A program made the translations under genes and the position numbers. From Dissophora ornata (Eukaryota; Mortierellomycota; Mortierellomycetes; Mortierellales; Mortierellaceae), in NCBI GenBank assembly GCA_025201705.1, contig MU617324.1:1-15866 (forward strand): DNA of 15,866 nt. Reading direction: 5' to 3'. The stretch's first letter is position 1, and each line of letters starts with the position of its first letter. This document shows positions 1 to 10,358 of the stretch, in pieces. The notes below the pieces were generated by a model. That model ran no database searches. It was not told the DNA's origin and worked only from the letters and a program-made list of their open reading frames with translations.

Positions 1-997
1 AAAAAAAAAAAAAAAAGGCCAATGCAGCTTGCCAGACCATTGTCAAAGAGGAAAATAGAAAAATCGATCGAACTAACGAAAGGAATTGAGACAGCAATTG
101 CTCACATAGATCTTAGCGGTTACTAATCACGAGCGCGGGGTTTTTGATGTTGTGGGATGGTTAAAAGGATACAGATGTGTGAAGATGAGGGTCCGCCGAA
201 AGGATAAAGCTCAATGTACTGCAGACTCGTACGTAGCTTGATTGTGCAACGTAAACCGAGGAAAGGAAAATGTTCTGAAAGGATGCATGATTACTGGATT
301 CAAGGAAGAGGCATGCGGTACCTCAAGAACTGGGACGAACGGGCATATAAACAAAACCCAAGGCACTAAACGTCTTGGAAATCAAAAGTTTGAAAAAGGG
401 AGTAACTGAACAAATGATCGTGCACGTCCGCGTCGATGAGGACAAAAAGAAATGCAAAACAACGAGGTGGGTGGCTAGAAAAAGAATTGATTTGAGAGGA
501 TAGGGGAAAAGTCCTTGATGATTCGAACATGACGCACATGATCCTTCATCCGCGTCTTAGGCAAGCCAGCTCCCCACAGTCTTTTACGCATCACGAAACG
601 TAAAGTTTGAGGGCCGAGATTCAGGACGCACTCCGGTGAGGTAGGCGTACTGTGGGTATGTTCTGCTTCTTTTCAGCTCAGCGCGGTCAAAGCTGTTGTT
701 GACGATTTGTTCAGCCTTTGTTATGGCGTGCATGACAACCCAACACCATCACCACAAACAAACAGAAACCGCAACGGGATACAAATAATGACGGAGCAAA
801 TAGACAATAATGGGTGCGGATAAAAAGGCAAGGGCCACAAGGGCGGGAGGTAAAAAAGAACGACGTTCTGAGCAAAGTAAAACACGCTTTGCGCTTTCAC
901 TGGTGTTCTCCGTACACACAGAAATTTGGCGCGAACCGGAACGTGAGAGAATATCTTGGAGAACTCAGACGTTGCAACACCCAAGACACTTCTCCTT

Positions 998-998
<1 letters not shown>
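1..998. other. No gene recognised
   Basis: Begins with at least 16 A residues at the window edge, then unique purine-leaning sequence with stops in every frame. A TTCGAAC heptamer near 522 resembles a tRNA B box in reverse, but no matching acceptor stem or A box was found. Confidence 0.6.

Positions 999-1028
<30 letters not shown>
999..1028. repeat. Poly(A) tract, 30 A
   Basis: Thirty uninterrupted A residues, followed by ATGAGGGG, with shorter A runs at about 1058-1072. The longest homopolymer in the window. It could be slippage-grown simple sequence or the tail of an old retroposed copy; no recognisable element body or target-site duplication was identified. Confidence 0.9.
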
Positions 1029-1030
<2 letters not shown>

Positions 1031-2510
1031 AGGGGTTGATAGGAGGTGAATGGCATAAAAAAAAAGTAAAAAAAGGAGAGTATGTCCTTTACGCGCGGAG
1101 CTTTTCCAGATAGCATTAAAACACAGCTACTTCCAAAAGAGAAAGGAAAGCCAGGTGCTGAGATAGACAAAAATGACTGAACAGCAGGGATGCCATATGA
1201 CACTGCGAGTGCTTATTAGAGAACGCAAGGGGGGGTGACGCGGATGAATGACCAGGAGGGGAGGAAGAGAGAGCAACGACGTGGGTGTGCTCCATGATAG
1301 GACTTGCACCTGCACTGCTTGGGACTCAATACTTCCAGATTTTTCACCCCATGGTTGAAGATAAACGATTAACAACAAAACAAGAAAAAGGATCTCATGA
1401 CAAACAAAAGGCAAGAGCGTTCTCTTGCATGCTGCACGGTCAGCGATCTCTTTAAGAAGAAAGAAGGAGCATTCAGAACAGATCAACCGAAGGGAGGACA
1501 AGATCCCGACGCGAAGAGGCAATTGAAGGACAGCGATGACACATTGAAAACAGAAAATGAACAAAGAGATGAAAGCAGAGAAACGTGAAAAGACAACAGG
1601 CGACGTGTTCAAACAGCGCATCTTCCAACGTCAAACAGTGTGATAAGGTATAGTTTTCCTACCTGTCCTAAAAGGATCTTGTAAAGGATCTCTAGTAAAA
1701 CAAAAGTCCGTTCAAGCACCAGTCCTCATTAGCTGAGTGGAACGGCAGAAGAGGCAAATTGTTGCGCGTTGGATTATCATAAAGATTTGGGGAGGATGGG
1801 CTTTCATGCAATGATATTGGGATAGGAGCCCTAGCACCGCCCGGACAGGATTGCGACTAAGTGATCCAGGCGGAGGGGACGTGTTGAAGGGAAGGATGGG
1901 TTGAGGGATGGTGTTGAAATGAGGATGAGCACCAATGGTCCAAGAGCAACCTTGGACAGACAGGGCGAACAGATGAACACAACACTGACAATAAACAAAT
2001 AAAACAATTGTGCGCGAAGAAAAGGTGTACCAGACAAGACTCGCAGAGATGCAGAGCACGACTGAGGGCAAATGGAAAAGAGGACGAGTAAGAAAAGAAT
2101 AGCGTCGTAGCGCAAGATGTCAAGTAGTGGGCACAGAGTGAGAGCGCTGTGGTAATGGAATGAGAAGAAACAAAGACAAAGAATAAGAATCCCGCCAAAA
2201 CGCAACAAACAAAATCAACAACTCTTTGCATAATATAAAAGATTTGAATAAGGTAGGGGGTCGATAGAATAGAACACAAAACTAAATAAGCCGAACAATT
2301 GTATAACGAGCACTGAAAAAGGGGAAAATGGAGGCAAACGTCAAAAGAGTGAGCAACAATAATGCCTGAAAGAACTTCCTCGAGGATCGAAGGGAAATTG
2401 CTTCCTCGAGGAACAAAGGGAGGGGAAGGAGAGGGTTCAGAAAAGAACGACGACATGGACAGACGGCAGGAGTGCAGGTGAACATGCGCGCAGTAGAGTG
2501 ATATTGAAAT
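1029..2510. other. No gene recognised; purine-rich on the + strand
   Basis: No domain or RNA is recognised. The longest stop-free frame (about 199 codons, minus strand, 1857-2456) translates to Ser/Leu/Phe/Cys-rich sequence, as expected from a pyrimidine-rich strand. At 1729-1740 an A-box-like TTAGCTGAGTGG can form a 4-bp D stem, but no anticodon stem or B box follows. Confidence 0.6.
2375..2421. repeat. Two-copy 21-bp direct repeat carrying a palindrome
   Basis: CTTCCTCGAGGATCGAAGGG begins at 2375 and a near copy starts at 2401, differing at two positions, 26 bp apart. Each copy contains the 10-bp perfect palindrome TCCTCGAGGA (2377-2386 and 2403-2412). It could be a paired protein-binding site or a chance duplication. 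Confidence 0.7.
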
Positions 2511-2520
2511 GGGGGGGGGG
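2511..2520. repeat. G10 homopolymer
   Basis: Ten consecutive G residues on the + strand between ATTGAAAT and TATCATGCC. Long G runs are uncommon; it may be length-variable or an assembly uncertainty. Confidence 0.9.
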
Positions 2521-3950
2521 TATCATGCCTTGACGTGTACTCTCTATTCTGTGGAGGGGTTTTTCATGAGACTTACGGATAGAGGAAGAACGAGAGCGAA
2601 CGGCTCCTGGTTTGCCCCAGGCACTTCAGGCCTCTGTCAGTAACAGACTGCTGATCTCGGGACAGAGAAGTGGTACGTCGAGCGGAAACAAATGCCTGCA
2701 AGTCGTCTTTGCAACGGACTAGGAATGTCGGACGAGAACAGAACTCAATAAACGTTAGTCAGGTCAGTCAAGTACGTGCAGGCAGTAACGGGGTAGTATG
2801 ATGCGTACGCCTTGCCCTAACAGGCAGCAAGGAACACCGGGGAGTTACTCAACGAGTTGCTTTATATAATACTGCTCCCTCTTTTAATTGAAGTAGATGG
2901 ATGCAGTGCGATACCCTATGACAAGTGACCAAGGACAAGGGGCGTAGCCCGGGGTTTCAAGGAAAGAACGATGCGATCCAGGAACAAGGAAGTGAGGGAT
3001 GCGTTGAAAGGTAAGAAGGGTGGATGGTTTTCTGCTCCTGCTCTGGGTGTGACCTGGATGATGAAAATGAAACAAGTCTGACAATGCTGCCGCTCTGTTC
3101 CCATGTTCTTTGTTTGCTGCACACTTTAGTCGTCGAGGGGAATTGCGTTCGCCTGCCTGTTCCGGTGCGCGTGCACTGATCTGCTGGCATTGTTTCGCGG
3201 CAAGCATGTCTTTTTTTCTTTTCTGCCCTTGTGTTACGAGGAGTATCGTGTATACTCGGAGGGAAGAAAGAGAGGGAAGGGGCAAGTGCCTCATGATGAT
3301 TTTGATGAATAGAGCATTGCGAACCGGTCCATGAGGAATGGAATGGCCAATCAACTACATCGCAGGACCATTGCCAACCAGGGAAAGAAGGTTACGATGA
3401 TACACTCTGTGGGGTCTGTTCAGTTCGAGCTTGAGTTCAAAATTTGATGAAAGAACTGTGTGTGTGTGCGCTTTGGGTTCGAGGGTGGGAGGGGAAAAGG
3501 GCACAAGTGGTGTTTGTGATGTGAAAATGAAATGGGTGGTGCCACCAACCCATGACGATCCAGGCCCAGGGTCAGGCATCTGATAGGAGGAAGAGGTGAC
3601 AAGCAGGGCTAGAAGGCGAGTAGCCTCTAAGTCCGATAAAAGGCCCAAAAGTGGCTGATCCAGGCCAGAGGATGAACAGAGGCACTGCACAAGGAATGCC
3701 CCACCAGCGTGATTTGCCTGGGAATGAAATATAACGAATAATGTCTTCTGCGATTTAAGGCGTGGTGTTGTTTGCTTGCCTTTTTCAGACGGTCGGTCAG
3801 GTGGAGGCGGCTGAGCGACGGGAGGGAGGGGAAGTGGGGGAAGGCGCTCGGACGAGGTGCGGTGAGGCTAGAGCGAGGCAGGAAATGAGGATGAGAGGGG
3901 AGGGTACGATATTGAAATGTCAAAATGGGTGGCGGATGGAATAGTGCTAG
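2521..3950. other. No gene recognised; possible structured segment at 2606-2713
   Basis: No coding frame of conviction. Several inverted repeats cluster at 2606-2713 (see findings). A TATA-like TTTATATAAT lies at 2861-2870 and AATAAA at 2747-2752 on the + strand, without a gene between them that I can identify. Confidence 0.55.
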
Positions 3951-4100
3951 AAGACAAGGGAAGAAAGAGCAGAGGGAGAAAAGAGAGGGAAGAGAGAGAG
4001 AGCGGAAGGAAAGGAGAGAAAGGAAAGGAAAGGAAGGAAAGGTGGAAGGAAGGAAGGAAGGAAAGAAGAAAGGAAGGAAGGAAGGAAAAGAAGCAGAAAG
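3951..4100. repeat. 150-bp polypurine block with (GGAA)n/(GA)n
   Basis: Almost pure A/G on the + strand. Uninterrupted purine runs cover 3971-4002, 4004-4042 and 4044-4093; GGAA tetramers dominate from 4021. Such polypurine-polypyrimidine DNA can form triplex (H-DNA) and mutates in length. Long open minus-strand frames across it (Phe/Ser/Leu/Pro repeats) are artefacts of the repeat. Confidence 0.92.
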
Positions 4101-6030
4101 CTGCCTTGAAAATGAACGAGAAATAAAGATTATCCATTTGCAGGAAAAAGGCGGGTATGCAAATAGAGAGATGATGGCCCTCACTCCATCTCGCTCCTCG
4201 CTTCACCTTCTCGCCTTCTGGCTGCCATTCGTCCGAGAGTATTCTGTCCATCGGTGGAGAATGCCTCGCACCGACCGTTCCGTGGACGCCGGTGTTTCCA
4301 TTCTGTGAACCCTCCCTGGCACACGGATCGACGTTTGACTTGGTCACAGCGAAGTATGGCTTTCCGAGGCAAGGACCCTCTTTTTATTTATTTATTTAGG
4401 CATCGCTCCACATACGAATACAGGGATCGGCAAGGAGACATGGTCATCCATGAATTTAGGTTACCTGCAACACAACATTACTGTAACCACTGCACTCGAG
4501 TGGCCTTCTGCCTCTATCAAAAAGGTATACTGCTGCATCTGAATCTGATCCCGTGTGTACTACGCAGTTTTTTTTGAGATCGACGTACCATCTCTTCGCG
4601 ACGATCAAGAAGAAAGCGGAGAGCAGATGTGGTAGCGATTGCAGACTGCGGGATGCAGATCATTGAACATAGAGATGGCCATCAAGATGTCTTCGCTCGT
4701 ACCTTCGCCTTCCCCTTGGCTCTCGTTCCGCAGGCAGCAAGGCTTCGCCGTCTTGCTGCTGATAATGTACCTCTACCAGTGGATGTGTGCATGCAGAGAA
4801 GCAAATCCTGGAGGGAGGCGAAGAGTGCAGGAAAAGGTTCCATTGAACCACCTGAAATCTCCGTCTATTCTTGCAGTAAGGAATATACGTTGCGAGTATA
4901 TCAAAACGGCCATTGTGTGTTCCTTAAAATGAAGGTGAAGAAAGGAAGCACGAACTGCATCGGCGTTGTGCAAAGAAGGAATGTACACAATTCAATGAGT
5001 GACTCAATAGCATTGTATGCAAATGAATAGTCTGGCCGACTGGAGACTGAATTAGACCTGGAAACTGTAAACAAGCGCCTGGGCGGGCAGCTGTGTCTGT
5101 GAACCGTCGAACAGAAAATAAAGTAGACTGAGCAATGCATTCAGTCCGTCCGTCTCTCACGCCCACCTCACCTATGTTGAACAACTGCGAACAGCTCGAA
5201 GCCGAGCGAATGGTTCCCGATAAAGTATTCTAAAACATCGTATTGAGAACTTCAGGTACCAAGTGGACATATCCTTGCTTGTATCTGCAGGTGGTACATG
5301 GACATGGGCCGCCTTGAGCACAGGAGCCTGTCACGAACAAACACAGACGAGCCGCCTGCAGCGCATCTGCGTGCTGTTTGTGTTCCTCTTGAGCTGAATG
5401 CGAGTACGAGGCCTCTGCATGCTTGTGAGAACAAGGGGACACAAAGACGCTTCTGGATGACCCGCTGGGTTGCAATCCCCCTTGCCATAGAAATCATCAG
5501 CAGCAACAACATTCCAGGCCAGGGGCGGGCGGGGGGTCGTCATTGAGAAAGAACATCCAATGGAAGGCAGGGAGCTCCAACAGAATAAAGTACTATTATC
5601 TTTTTTTCTCTCCGGTCCCTTGACCACTCTTTTTGGCCGTGCTGGTCTCAATTATCTGGTGCAGAGTACCCTAGCGACTACAGTGGCCTGTCAAAAAAGC
5701 CCTATTTCTATTTCTTGTTTTTTAGCATAGCATGGAGAGCAAGTAGTATTTCGAGCATCGAAGAGGAACAGTGCTGGGCGTTTCGCTGTTTTTTGAAGAT
5801 GGTCCCGCCACAACTCTCGACCCAGCATTCTCGTTCGCTCGCTCATCGCTCCTTTCTTTTGCTCATTTCCATCAAAAGAGGACGCCAATGTTGGTTTCCA
5901 AACGGCTAACGGCGACATACAGTAATCTTATTACGATGACTTTATCTCCATCATAGACTAATTGCGTCTATTCGTGTATTCTAGGCTCAGTACGGTGCCA
6001 GAGCAATTCAGCGCTCCTTGCCACATCAGG
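4101..6030. other. No gene recognised
   Basis: The longest ATG-started + frame (4653-5030, 125 codons) has no recognisable domain and no clear promoter. AATAAA hexamers on the + strand occur at 4122, 5117 and 5584. Composition changes from purine-rich to pyrimidine-rich around 5.5-5.7 kb. Confidence 0.55.
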
Positions 6031-6036
6031 GGCCCA

Positions 6037-6045
6037 TATAAAAAA
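6037..6045 (+). promoter_or_regulatory. TATA-box-like element
   Basis: TATAAAAAA, followed 20-60 bp later by a C/T-rich stretch (CCCTCCAGCTCCGTC) of the kind seen at transcription starts. The first ATG after it (6123) opens only 31 codons. It could drive a noncoding transcript or be a chance match. Confidence 0.25.
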
Positions 6046-7533
6046 TAGCCCGATTGTACCCTCCAGCTCCGTCTTACATAACCACATCACAAACGAGAGC
6101 CGCTAAGGTGTTGTTTGTTGGAATGTTACTGTCATGGCGCGCTCTACCCTTGACATCCACTGTTTACATTGAGATCAGTGCACTAAAACGCAGTTCGTGT
6201 TATATATTTTTCTATTAATTCTCACCATCTCGCATTTTGCGAGCTGTCCAGCCCATCTCATTTTTAATTATCAACCAGGAGCTCTTTTTATTGTTTGAAA
6301 TAGACGCTCCAACCAACGGCGACGGGACCTGAGAAAATAAATAAAAAAATTCCGTCGGTTCCGGAGGATAATCTTCATCAGCGGCGATGAGCTATCGACT
6401 ATTCCCAGAGAACGAAAGCGACATCTGAGCGCGTATGACCTAGAGCAAAATGTTGGTCAAGGTAGAGTTTTCACAGATCTTCCAATCCTCACAGTATTTT
6501 GTTCAGCACCTTAAAAGATCATGCAAGAGCAGATGCACCCTAGCGCCCAGCTTATTTTTGTTGTTTAATGAAGGACTATTTCCGAAGATGCTACTGTATC
6601 CCGCAATAGATCGGACTGGGCGGGGTGGGGGATGGGGGCATCGACCGCCAGAAACCTTCTCTCTTGTGCGTGGGTTCTCTTGACGGTCCAGCCCTCATTG
6701 TCGTACAGCATGACAGGAGGAGTAAGGTTTTCTCTTGTGCTGACGGTTGTATCGGAGAGACCACTGTTCTCCCCTCCCTTTTTCTGCAACATTACGATGA
6801 TCTCTTCTATTCATCCTTGGCGAAAGTCGCCGACGGGTTGTTTTGGATCTCTCTTTTTGTTTTGAAGGAGCTGACATCGTTGATCAAAATACTCATACAC
6901 AACATGCTCCCTTCGTATCTATGTTATAAGCGGAGCAACGGCGAACTAGGGGAGAGAGCGCATGACAAACCCTTGATTCTCTGCAAGGGAAGTTGAGGAC
7001 CCCTAGGGTCACTCTAGCAAGACTGACATGTACCTGGGAAGGATAAGAGAGGTTGAGGTTCTTAGTTATTCCATTTCTTCGTGCAGAATGCGCGCCCCAT
7101 CGTGCGGTTAGCAATTGATAAAAAAAATAAAAGAAAAAGTGACGGGGAGGAAAATTCACACCCTGTGAATGGTCCCTTTCTCGCACAGAGCATAATAGCG
7201 CTTGTTTATTAAATAGCTCTTGAGCTTTTGAGTCCATCAGAAAGTGAGCGGCAGGATTCAAACACGAAACGAAGCGAATAATCGACGAATCAAACGAGAT
7301 CTCTATACTAGGCGCGTGTATCTGTGTGTACATTTTGACAGGAAAGGTTATTGAACGCCACAGGATGAGATCGACCGATCTTTTTCTTTCTCCATTTCTC
7401 CGCATCTGGCGCATATGATTAGCCTTTCCTCTCTCCCCCCTTCCTCTCCGCACTGTCTTGATGGTCGTTTTGGGCGCAGAGATAGAAACAGAAAGGCAGC
7501 GCCGGACGTTGGCATTTTCATCTTGGAAACACC
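6046..7533. other. No gene recognised; T-rich on the + strand
   Basis: A minus-strand frame at 6893-7573 is open for over 200 codons and a + frame at 6625-6996 for over 120, but both lack an ATG near their 5' end and show no known domain. No tRNA or other RNA gene was found. Confidence 0.55.
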
Positions 7534-7570
7534 AAGAGAAAGAGAGAAAGAGAGAGAAAAGGAGAGAGAG
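7534..7570. repeat. GA-rich simple repeat, 37-bp pure purine
   Basis: Uninterrupted purine run built of AGAGAAAG and GAGAGA units on the + strand. Same type of simple sequence as the larger tract at 9693-9782. Confidence 0.9.
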
Positions 7571-9066
7571 CACCTGTTGTCAGAGCTTTACTCGGAACCA
7601 CAGTCTACATGCACTCCAAGCTACATCTGGTTTGAAGGAAAGGGACGTAGAAAACAAAAGCGGTCTAAAGAGGATGAGCAACTGAAGTCGCATATGTATG
7701 CGTGCCTTGGATGCACCCCCCATGCAGATGCAAGTCAATCCAAGTTATATCTCTCTCCTTGCCCTAGTGTGTTGTAATGTGAATCTATTCAGAGGAAGTG
7801 ACAGTTGATGTATTCGCCGTTTTGTGGTTCTTAAAGTTAGGTTAGCGTGGATCTTATGCTTGCTACTTTCCTGCAAACTCGCCGTCGACAATTTGGACCC
7901 TGTCCATCTGCGCTTCCCACAATAGAACAGGGATTACATACGCAGTGATTCAGGCACATCTGCTTGAACAAGTTTCCCTCTCGTGTTCATGCCCGCGTCG
8001 CGTGTTTCTTTATAATTTCGACTTCTTGCTCTTCCAACGAGCGTTGAGACATGGTTTCACCGTTTCTCTGATAGTTGGCGAGTATATGCTAGTGGAGCCC
8101 AGACACAGTGTGTCCTTTTTTTTTTTTTTTACAGACTTCGACTAGCATGCCATCGATCAATTTTTGGGAAATGAAGAGAACCCTGCCTACTTTATCATAT
8201 GCCTGCAATGTAGCACCACATTTCGGATTTGTGATGGTGTTGCCGCCTTTCTTTATTCAAAGACCCCAGCTGAACTTCGCGATTGATCCTAGTCATGCTT
8301 GCGCTACTTTAGACCTTGGATCAGCTACTAGAGAACGGAGTGACCAACGACTCGCCCTTGTAATTCGACACTTGCCAACCCCACGCTCTCGCGACCAAGG
8401 CAACGGTGAGGGGTCCACTCAATACTACGAGCAATGGATCTTGCTATTCCTGGCAATTGAATGGATTGTCATATTCTTTTGGTGTCATGTGCGTGTATAA
8501 CTTCATGTTGCAGCATCGCGTCTTTGTCCAATTTTACTTCGAGAGATGTGCTCTTTGTGTACCCAAGTGCGAACGAAATAGGAAGCTAAGCACAAACGAA
8601 ATCGCAGAGAATACAGAGCCTGGCATGCTTGCTTTCGCGCGCTTTTTTTTTTTTTTGCAAACACATCCATCTGGTTCTATTGTTGTCGAGGAAAAAAAAC
8701 CACTAGCAAGCATGAGCATTTGACTCTCTGTGAGCCGTCTTTCTTCCTTTTGAATCCAAGGCTCTCTTTCGACCTATTCGCCTTTCCATTCCAGTGTCGT
8801 TTTGTTATCGATTTTTTTTTTGTTCTCTTGGGTGTATTCTTGTATTCCTTGATCCCTTGCTTTGTCAACTTGTGGCTCCAACGCTGAGCCCTCACTTTGA
8901 AAAACCAGAGTAAAATTAACAATTTCAGTGCGCAGAAAAATGCAACCCCAAGAACTCTCGCGGGCGGTCCATTTGGGCGCTCTTTGTGCTATTTTTTCTC
9001 GAACAGAGAATAAAAAAAAAAAGACCTTTCTGGGGCCCGAGAGCTGCTGTTTTCTTATTTTTTTCC
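7571..9066. other. No gene recognised; T-run-rich segment
   Basis: Pyrimidine-rich on the + strand with T15 at 8116-8130, T14 at 8643-8656 and T10 at 8812-8821, plus A-rich runs near 8692 and 9010. T runs of this length could also act as RNA polymerase III terminators, but no pol III gene was found upstream of them. Confidence 0.55.
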
Positions 9067-9110
9067 TTGCATATGTTTGTTATATAAATATATATATATG
9101 TTGCATATGC
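9067..9110. repeat. AT-rich inverted repeat around a (TA)n core
   Basis: GCATATG (9069-9075) and CATATGC (9104-9110) flank 28 bp that are almost all A/T, including ATATATATATAT. TTGCATATG also occurs twice as a direct repeat (9067 and 9101). It could extrude as a hairpin or unwind easily. Confidence 0.75.
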
Positions 9111-9692
9111 TGCTCTCACCAGACTCCGTCCTACTCTATCCCGTCGGCTATCCCACTCTATGACATTACTGCATGTGCAGTATACAGACGCTATTTTTTA
9201 TTCTTTCGTTTTTTTGCGGTCCTTGATATGCACACGCCGATTATACACTCATAATCGTTTTTTCACTGCCAAGCGAGCTACCGCCGACCAACTGGAAAGA
9301 AATCAATGTTGATTGGTCCCAAACAGTAGGTTCTCAGACGCCCATGGGCATGTACTCGAGTTGTCACGTTTTCTTGCCCTCTGAGGTGAGGTCTCTCCCT
9401 CCCTCCTCTCCACCAGAACAGTGGTAAGAGAACATTGTTCAAGAGCAACAAACCTGGCTAACGCTTTTTGGAAAATATCAATCATTTCGCGGTTTTACAA
9501 CAGGGCACAAAAGCTCGTTGACACAGCGCCCATTTTAATTTTCGATTCCGTTGTCCCGCTGTGCCGAACTCTACTTTGTTGATTCGATCGTCACTGTTCT
9601 TTCGATTTCTATATGTGGGTAATTTCGAGGGAGGGTTCGTTCAAATGATGTTATGGTTCAAGAGCGAAAGAAGACTGGGGCCAGAGAACAAT
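9111..9692. other. No gene recognised
   Basis: Mixed unique sequence, pyrimidine-leaning on the + strand. No convincing frame, RNA gene or repeat is visible. Confidence 0.55.
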
Positions 9693-9723
9693 AAGAGAGA
9701 GAGAAAGAGAGCGCAGGAGCGAT

Positions 9724-9757
<34 letters not shown>

Positions 9758-9782
9758 CGCGCGAATGATAGAGAGAGAAGGA
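9693..9782. repeat. (GA)n microsatellite, about 90 bp, interrupted
   Basis: GAGAGA runs broken by two GC-rich interruptions (GCGCAGGAGCGATA and GCGCGCGAATGATA) that resemble each other, suggesting an internal duplication. It lies about 0.5 kb beyond the SNF2-like polyadenylation signal. Confidence 0.9.
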
Positions 9783-10249
9783 TAAGGCGCCAGAGGTGGG
9801 AAAACTATGAAACCTTGTTATTTAAACCTCGCAAAGCTGAATGTTGCATTCATGAAGGTAATTTTCATCATGCAAAGTTTACTTTCCGCGAATGTCCTTT
9901 CTGCAGGAAATGAACGGATGAGCCAGAAAAATAATGATTCGGCGAGAAGCAGAATAGCACTGTACAACGAAAGTTAGTAAAGCCAATGCATGGAGGTACA
10001 TTTCCGCGTGGAGGTTTCGCCGAGAATGTCTGGCGAGAACCGTACGTACTCCGCATGGTAAATTCATATTTGCACGATCTGTTCTGTTCTCCGTCTTCGG
10101 CAAATCCATTCTTGACGTACACCAATCAGTGCGCCTCATCTCTTCCCCGCTCTTGTGCCGATCTGTGAACGGCGAATCGTCCGCAACCGCAAAGGTTCCT
10201 CCTCTCTCTCCCTCCCCATGAAAATAAAAAAAAAGTGAAATGAAAGCGG
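9783..10249. other. No gene recognised; sequence beyond the SNF2-like 3' end
   Basis: Short frames only. Contains the probable termination zone of the minus-strand SNF2-like transcript. Confidence 0.55.
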
Positions 10250-10255
10250 TTTATT
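10250..10255 (-). terminator. Polyadenylation signal AATAAA downstream of the SNF2-like stop
   Basis: AATAAA on the minus strand, about 104 bp past the TGA stop at 10359-10361. A T-rich stretch follows it on the same strand (complement of about 10221-10235), as expected for a cleavage region. No competing gene lies in between. Confidence 0.6.
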
Positions 10256-10358
10256 GCAAATGGTGTGAATTCTGTAATTATTTTTCAGTGTTCAATCTTC
10301 AGTAAGTCCATATACCAACTCTACTCATCTCTTTGCAGTTTCAGCGACAGGACGATCT

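Noticed and set aside
500..580. Reverse-strand GTTCGAATC resembling a tRNA T loop
   Set aside because: The T stem has a mismatch, and no A box or acceptor stem is found upstream.
1729..1790. tRNA-like A box TTAGCTGAGTGG with a D-stem
   Set aside because: No anticodon stem, B box or acceptor pairing follows.
1857..2456. 199-codon minus-strand frame, and similar ones at 1127-1621, 1831-2208, 3627-4184 and 3868-4347
   Set aside because: Translations are dominated by Ser, Leu, Phe, Pro and Cys, as expected from a pyrimidine-rich strand, which rarely forms stop codons. No domain is visible and parts cover simple repeats.
3055..3085. ATGATGA followed by CTGA, like C/D snoRNA boxes
   Set aside because: The boxes are too close for a full C/D RNA, and no terminal stem or second box pair was found.
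3420..3445. TTCGAGC loop with a 5-bp wobble stem
   Set aside because: An isolated T-arm look-alike without other tRNA parts.
4653..5030. 125-codon + strand frame with an ATG start
   Set aside because: No recognisable family, no convincing promoter or splice context, and the length is within chance for 10 kb. It should be reconsidered if transcribed.
6625..6996. + frame of about 123 codons
   Set aside because: Its 5' end has only a GTG, not a eukaryotic start, and no upstream exon joins it convincingly.
6893..7573. Minus-strand frame open for over 200 codons
   Set aside because: No ATG near its 5' end, and the translation includes poly-Phe and simple-repeat segments with no known domain.
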